This document shows positions 1 to 64,000 of a stretch of 64,000 nucleotides of DNA, in pieces. Source of the stretch: Apostichopus japonicus (lineage: Eukaryota; Echinodermata; Holothuroidea; Aspidochirotida; Stichopodidae); the NCBI RefSeq assembly GCF_037975245.1, contig NC_092576.1, positions 8,551,001 through 8,615,000 on the forward strand. Reading direction: 5' to 3'. A model generated the notes under the pieces. It saw only the letters and a program-made list of their open reading frames with translations. It was not told the DNA's origin and searched no databases. Position numbers and translations under genes: made by a program. Numbering within the stretch: position 1 is the first letter of the stretch; the number at the start of each line of letters is the position of its first letter.

Positions 1-331
1 AAATCATGCAATCAGCAGGTATTAATTCTATTACATGGCGATAATGATAAATCTGTATAGATATTAGCATGTATCTATACGTTCACCAGTGATACGTTGG
101 TTGGTAATTGTTTGGCTATGATATGGAAGTGTATATGCACATCATACTTGATATGTGACAATATTGGAACTACATTATGCCGTGTTGTCAATGTGTATAA
201 GCGTTAGGAAAAGGGTATGTATATGTGTGGGGTAGGGGTGGGCGGAGAGAGGGTGTTGGTGGTTGAAAAATGTTTTGGAGGCTCGGGGGGGGGGGGAGCT
301 GGGTAGTGCGTGAATGGGAAAGGCAAAGACG
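1..331. other. Unassigned upstream DNA
   Basis: AT-rich to 230, then G-rich with a run of 13 G at 285-297. No gene seen; small ORFs are low-complexity artefacts. Confidence 0.5.
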
Positions 332-339
332 TTCTAAGA

Positions 340-678
340 CAGGGTTGTCCAACCTTTTGCAGAGGAGGGCCACATGGAATGATTATGATGAAGGGGGGGG
401 GGGGCCGCATGAACCCTACGCTCGATTTTTCGATTTTTTTGCCCGAAGCCCAAGGCAACAAAATGTGAGCCCTGCGCGCGGAGCGCACTGATTTATTTTC
501 CTTCCTGATAAAACAGATGAATAAAGTTCAGACGCCCCCTCCTCCAAGGTTCGAATGATTGATTATATAGCTAAATCTGCTCACTAAAATTTCGCACCGT
601 AGAGCATCTCTGGTGGGCCGGACGCAACCCTGCGGCGGGCCGGACTTTGGCCCGCGGGCCGTAGGTTGGACAACCCTG
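340..678. mobile_element. hAT-like non-autonomous (MITE) element
   Basis: Terminal inverted repeats CAGGGTTGTCCAACC / GGTTGGACAACCCTG at the ends, and a perfect 8-bp target-site duplication TTCTAAGA at 332-339 and 679-686. An 8-bp duplication with CAGGG...CCCTG ends is the hAT signature. The interior is GC-rich (GGCCGGAC, GGCCCGCGGGCC) and has no transposase, so it must be mobilised in trans. The perfect duplication suggests recent insertion. Confidence 0.88.
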
Positions 679-686
679 TTCTAAGA

Positions 687-1695
687 CATACTCAGCAGCT
701 GTCTTGATCATATTCTTCCAATTAGACTAAGAAGGATATCTTAAACGGATATATATGTATATTCGCTGCCTGTATTTTTTTTTATATCCTTTGTATTTCA
801 ATAATATTGGCAAGAAATCAAATTATGGAACATAAAGGGAGACAATTTATAAAACAATATATAGAAAAGAAGAAAAGTTATATTGAAATAAGATAAGAAG
901 TAAAGGATATAGAACTAAGCAATGTCGTTTTTTTTGTTGCAGGAGTCTCAATAAACCGAGCCGGGTCAATGACTCTAGCTCAGGCAAGATATACCCGACC
1001 AGTATTCGCTAGAATTAATTCGAATCAATCACACTCCGGTGATTCGCTAGCAACTCTCATGCGCTTTGTTCGTGTCCCCCACCTAATTAATCAAATCGCA
1101 AGTTAACGCTATTGCATATATATAACAACGGAGTCCTATAAATTGGACTGACGTCTTCAATGTTGTAATGCTTAATTTATACATTCACTCGAAATCTGAA
1201 GATATACCAACACAGATACGTTACATCAAAGCCATCAAAGCAGAAGCAAAAAAAAAAAATAACCAAAAACAAACCCCTCTCACTGAAGATTCCCTTCCAT
1301 ACACCAACTCTGTCTAGTTTATTTTCTCTAAGGTATAGAGTTTTCGTCATTTTTTTTACCCTTCTTTTTTCTCGCATATCCTCCACTCAACAACATCGTA
1401 TATACAACTGCCCGAAGCTTCCACTTTCCTTTAAAGCTGTTTTTACTTAAAATTCTTTTCACGTAGATCACGGTCTCTTAACTGCCTCTTAGCTACGTCA
1501 AGCTATTTTTAAAGCCATCCCTATGTATTGGATGTACAGCGACTTATTAAATTAAAGCGATATATCGTCAAATAATCTGCATGTTCGTTTTTCAAAGACG
1601 ATCTTCTTAATATTTTTTCTTAACTCACCATAAACAAAGAAAAACGAGGTTTACTTTTCATTATAGACCAAACGTTATACGGATATGAAGTTATC
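687..1695. other. Unassigned AT-rich DNA
   Basis: No repeat boundary, coding exon or RNA gene recognised. Confidence 0.5.
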
Positions 1696-59187
<57,492 letters not shown>

Positions 59188-59807
59188 AACGGAGAGAAAA
59201 ATTTGGAAATTCTCAAAGATATTCTCGTCACCTGTACTGCTCAAAGGACCACACAGGATAGACACATATTTGAAATTACCAATTTTTTTCAGCAAAGAGA
59301 ACTTTGTAAACAGACATCGATTATTTACTTTTACTTCTCTATAAGGTTTACGACAAATTAACGGAGATCTGAACATTGCAAATGGATTTTGCGTGAGAGT
59401 GTTCAGCTGTTGACGCGTATTATTTAGGTCATTGAGTAACAGTGTAGAAAATCCCCTGGTGTATTCTATGCTGACGACTTTTTGAACTGAAACCTCTGGG
59501 GATATTGTGTAGTATATGTAAAAGAACTTCCCAACTAGTGTGTATTCGACCGAAGCATTGCTGTTAATGTTGCCCTTGGTGTCGCAATACTTGAACACGG
59601 TAACATGCTCAGTAGTTATAAGTATGTCTAACGTGTAGGAACTTGATATTTAACAAGTGCGGATGATAAATACAGCTATAGTAAATGTTCCTAAGAAACA
59701 AGTTGTTCAGAAAAAATTGCTTATAGTAACAAAACAAATGAACAAACTATACAGACGGCAATCAACCAGTTATAGTATGGACTAAGTAAAGTTCGCTACG
59801 AGTGGCT

Positions 59808-59830
59808 GGGGGTGGGGGTGGGGGTGGGGG
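59808..59830 (+). promoter_or_regulatory. G-quadruplex motif in the presumed 3' UTR
   Basis: Four runs of five G separated by single T bases, on the coding strand 621 nt after the stop codon. Single-nucleotide loops predict a very stable parallel quadruplex in DNA and RNA. Whether it lies in the mRNA depends on the poly(A) site. Confidence 0.8.
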
Positions 59831-60163
59831 AGATAGGGATTATGCACCGGCTTATAACGTACACGTCATAGAGATTATATTATTATAGACCATACCGTGG
59901 ATACAAACATCATTATATTAACAAAGTAGCTTCTGCACTATGCTGAGGTCTTTTATAAGAATTGAGATGATCATATATAAACTAACACAGTGTATAACTT
60001 TGAGGCTTGTTAACTTATTTTGAAACAAGTCCAGTGTCTTAGATTAATATTGTATAAAGGTTACAGAGTAACTAACTTTCGATGCTAACTGGATTTTCTT
60101 TGCCAAAAGTAACATTAAGAAAAGATTTAATGGACAGATGGCACAGATAAGAGGTTGTTGGGT

Positions 60164-60169
60164 AATAAA
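60164..60169 (+). terminator. Candidate poly(A) signal AATAAA
   Basis: First AATAAA I found after the stop codon (977 nt downstream). Others at 60660 and 62513. No clear GT-rich element distinguishes them, so the mRNA end is unresolved. Confidence 0.3.
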
Positions 60170-63100
60170 GAAATTCTCCAACCAATGGACTGATATTTGT
60201 TTATTTTGAAGCAAGTTTGTTAGAGTCGCGCTTGTTGAAATAGCTGAACGGCTAGATAATGTGAGGGCATTTTGAGTCTTCGTGCATTGCTGATTAAATG
60301 CACCATCTTTATCGTTTAGGTCAAAATGCACATTACGAGAACAAAACAAAAAAACAAACAATTTTTGAAAGCAAGCTTTATGGCACTGATGATTATTCAA
60401 TGATCTAAAACAATAACAAATTAAAACATTTTAAACTAATTAAAGCTTTGAACTTAAGTTATTACAAATATTAAAGGCTTTTTAATCAATTATAATGTGG
60501 TGAAGCGATTCTGACGTTTCATGTTATGTGTATATAAAGCTTAATTATGCAAGATAAGAGTTCCAATAGATGTAAATTCAAAGAGGACTTAAAGGCATGC
60601 AAAGTATCTAGAAAAAAAGAAAGAAACATGATTTTGAGTTATTAAAGTCACTGTATATGAATAAATATATCCAAGAAAGTCAACTGTACTTCTCTTTGAG
60701 TTTTATTTCAAGATACTGAAGACTCGCCCAAACCGCGTGCCGCCCGCAGAAAAAAAAGTGAACTTTCCGTTGCTTGCAAGTGAAGTTTTTTTTTTGTCGC
60801 TACAAAATGCAGACAGTAATGAAATGTGATATACCTTATTATCTTTCATCTGGACCTGAGATGTCCATCGCTGCTATGTAAACTGTGTTGTGGGTATTGA
60901 CCGTAACTGCATGTATTGACTGTACACTAGTGTTTAATTACCGACGGTAGCAAGCTGTATGTGTATTTTCTGGGATCGATAGTGATGTCTAACTCTTCTG
61001 TTACACCTCATTTGAAACTAGGTCAGATAACAGGCATCATACGTTTCTTTGTGCGCGATTCTTCACTCCCTTTAATGTGTTATAAAAGCTAAAAATTGAT
61101 CAGCATTCACCAGAATTGACAACAATATCACAGCGTTGATGCTTTGGAAAGCAGTATTAAACGTTGCTGAACTACTTTATGTCAATCCTACTTAGACATG
61201 TCATCTGAACACAGTAGTTACATAACAGAAATATACAGCTACAGCAGTATATGAGAAATCATGACAAGGAAGAAATAACCATTTTGAACCTTTTGCCGTT
61301 AGTAGAGCAACTTAGCATTAAGAAGATTCGAGAAATAGCAAAGACAACATCTAAATGATATCATTTATTCATTTTAACAACATTACTCTATCATAAACGT
61401 TCCATTGCTTAAGACTATGGACGGTGACTATGCAGTCAAGAAACTGACTCAGTTTGTTAATTAAGTTTATGTTTGCCAAAGGACTCAACACATAAAAATC
61501 TTCAAACAACAATTGCATGTGGCTATTTCTAGGTACTATCAAATCATTTCATTGTTGCATGCTGCGGATACCATGAGGTCTACACAGTCCCGCAAAACGT
61601 AACAAATTTGTGTGGGAACAAAAGTCGAGAGGAAAATCCAAATTGATGAGACATGGAGTAAGACAATTTAAAGCAGAATTAAAACGTCGTGTACAACATA
61701 ATAAGTTTAGACACCTATTGATCTAATTCGAATTGGTGTAGTGCCAGCTAAAATGTAAACCACCAGGGTACCATTGGCAACAAGCCATTAAACAACCGCT
61801 GCATTTATTGATGACAAAATAAAAAATACCGTTTTTTCCCCTGTTAGCTTTTTTACTCTAATTACCCGTCACAGAGGATACGATTTGAAGGTGGTGAAGC
61901 TGGAAACTGTTTGCTGATTTCTGAGATGGAGTTAAATGTTTTCGGAGATTTGGGGATCCCAAATTTCCAAATCCAGGCCGGTGAATGGACTTGCATAAAG
62001 GACGAACGGTGTTTGTTTTAGCTGATTCTTGGTAAATTGGTGTAGGTGGTGTGTAAGAACTGCGCCCCTGTCAAGGAATTTATCCCTTGGTTTGTTTAAT
62101 CTTTCGATGACTGATGTAATGTCGGCGATGGCTGTTATTGTTTCACAGTCTTTGTCCTGTGGCATGTGGTAGGCTATTCGATATCACATACGTTTATTGA
62201 CACATTTTATAGAGTCTTAGTCAAATTAAGATTTGTTGCACCATGAGTAAGCATTTACAACACCCCTTATTTTTGCTCTGATCAGTGGCAACTGTACTGA
62301 AGGACTGTAATTCACAACACGCATTTTGGCCCGCACAAACTACAAAGTTGCAATTGGTTTGTATTAACGTGTAAGGTTAAAACATTGTAACTGGTTGCTT
62401 GCCGCGCCAAAGAGACTTAAAATGGAAAAACGCACAGGGCGTTTTCTTTTTCTTTTCGTTTTTTTTTTAAATTTATTGTGATTGTGTGTTTAGGCATATG
62501 ATTTAAAGAAATAATAAAGCTTTCTGTTCAATGGATCAAATACGTCACTTATGAAGGTATAGACTCCCTGAATGAAAACTATTACCAAAGGTGATAATAC
62601 CTTCTTGCAATGAAAAGAAAAACTAGACTTGAATATGGTATGGTTGTTCAGTCTACCGATCCTGCACACAATAGATTTACTAACCCTGTGACGCCAGAGA
62701 AAAATATCATATAATCTTGAATATGCACCGTTGCATAATATTTCGGTTTATAAGTATATATGATGGTGAAAGAGTAGTTTGATGTTAATCAGAATACTGT
62801 CGTAATAAAATGGTGATATAACTCCATTAGAATACACAGTTAGGCCTATCAGTAGTGGCATATACGGTGCCTTTGTAATAGTTGTATAGCAAAGATCCGC
62901 ATACGGTTAGGTCGACTACAAGAGGGCTAACCCACTAGACCCACCAGACCCGAGACCCACAAGACCCTCAGACTCGCTAAAAAGGTCAAAGCTTCCTTGA
63001 ACTATGGACTTGATGCTAAAAGATGACCTAATTTGATGGCCGTCAGCAGGTTGCGAAATCTGCAGATAGTCCCTAACGACCCTTATTGAAAGGGGTGAGC

Positions 63101-64000
63101 TCGGGGGGGGGGGGGGGTAATGGGGGTCCATTTTGGGCCCATAGTCTACCCAACGATATTGTATGGTATCCGAATTGTTGGTGACGGGCATATAATTTTG
63201 CTCTGTGATTGACTAAAATAATAATAATTAAGAAAAAAACTTGTACGTTTAAATCAATTCCCCTATACAAAAGTCTCTGGTTTGAGAAGGTAAATGACTA
63301 TCAGAGAAGGATAAATCTCACAAAGCTCTTTTCCATTTGTTCTACCATCTTGTTCGGTGGTGGTAAAGAGCAAAAGTGCGTATCTACACTTAATTTTTTA
63401 TGTTTGTGATAACCTGTTTGAGTTTGATGTCTTGGGCCATAAAATGTTATATTGGTATATGCGTTTTGACCCCAATACTTTGGTAATACATATCAGATGA
63501 GTTGAAATGATACAAAAAGCATAATGCCTTTAGCCCCCAATCCACCTCCCGTTCCGTCACCACTGTTTGATGCAGGTCCGGATCCAGGATTCTGGAAGGG
63601 TGAGGGGTTTGCTCATGGAGAATTCGTTGGCGCATTTCATTTTCGGACTGAAAACGTGTGTTTTATTTTCGGACTGAAAACGTGTCGGACTGACAACGTG
63701 TACCCAAGATAGCAACGACAAAAAGTCACAAATGCGCACGAGATAACCTTGGAAACCTTTCCATGAAACAAATAACTGATTATTATCGAAGACTAGTCTC
63801 TACTTTACTGCTGATCCATTGTTCAATTTATACGGGTGACTTGTCAAGGTCAGAGAAGCAAACAAAAGTTGTTGATCAAAATCGAGATATATAGGCTTTT
63901 GTCGCTAGAATTGAACAACGTCAGTCCTGTTTTAGTGACATATTCATCATCACCTTTATTATCATTTTTAAATTATCGGGTGGGGAAGGCGAGGGGCATG

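Larger units (their letters stand above)
59188..64000. other. 3' UTR and downstream intergenic DNA
   Basis: No second gene with convincing splice structure. A 77-codon minus-strand ORF (61932-62165) has fairly balanced composition but no known domain. G run at about 63101-63117. A short direct repeat TTTTCGGACTGAAAACGTGT recurs at 63641-63680. Confidence 0.5.

Noticed and set aside
63073-63270. Proline-rich minus-strand ORF
   Set aside because: The proline run is the translation of a G homopolymer, with no other coding evidence.

Overview
The window is nuclear DNA from an animal, most likely a marine invertebrate deuterostome. An echinoderm is my guess, resting only on the general look of the repeats. 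The DNA is AT-rich and gene-sparse, with GT-AG introns, tRNA-derived SINEs, a LINE fragment, hAT-like and TTAA-flanked miniature transposons, and long microsatellites. I see no bacterial-type operons, no CRISPR array and no rRNA.

One protein-coding gene dominates and runs on the plus strand from about 4.46 kb to 59.19 kb. I could trace 15 coding exons whose splice phases all join. They give an ORF of 1,500 nt (499 aa, or 503 aa with an alternative donor). The product is a large Rab GTPase of the RASEF (Rab45)/CRACR2A (EFCAB4B) family: a short N-terminal segment, a coiled coil of about 190 residues, a short linker, a complete Rab GTPase domain, and a lysine-rich tail ending in a di-cysteine prenylation signal. 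The EF-hands typical of this family are not encoded in the traced exons. Either they lie upstream of the window, or this gene or promoter makes an EF-hand-less form.

Layout: 1-4459 is upstream DNA with a hAT-like miniature element (340-678) and an uninterrupted 1.5-kb GATA/GACA microsatellite (1696-3195). Exon 1 is at 4460-4575. Intron 1 is 34.6 kb and carries most of the repeats: two copies of a foldback element, a TTAA-flanked miniature transposon, fragments of a hairpin repeat with a hammerhead-like core, a 124-bp tandem repeat, a SINE abutting a LINE reverse-transcriptase fragment, and AT microsatellites. Exons 2-3 (39.2-40.3 kb) start the coiled coil. Exons 4-9 (43.0-50.9 kb) complete it. 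Exons 10-15 (51.75-59.19 kb) encode the Rab domain and tail. The last 4.8 kb is 3' UTR and intergenic DNA, with a strong G-quadruplex motif about 620 bases after the stop.

The most unusual structure is in intron 12. The 3' end of exon 12 together with its 5' splice site has been amplified into a degenerate tandem array of about 17 units of roughly 62 bp, itself partly organised as a higher-order repeat. It places several intact-looking decoy 5' splice sites downstream of the real one, inside a GTPase-coding gene.
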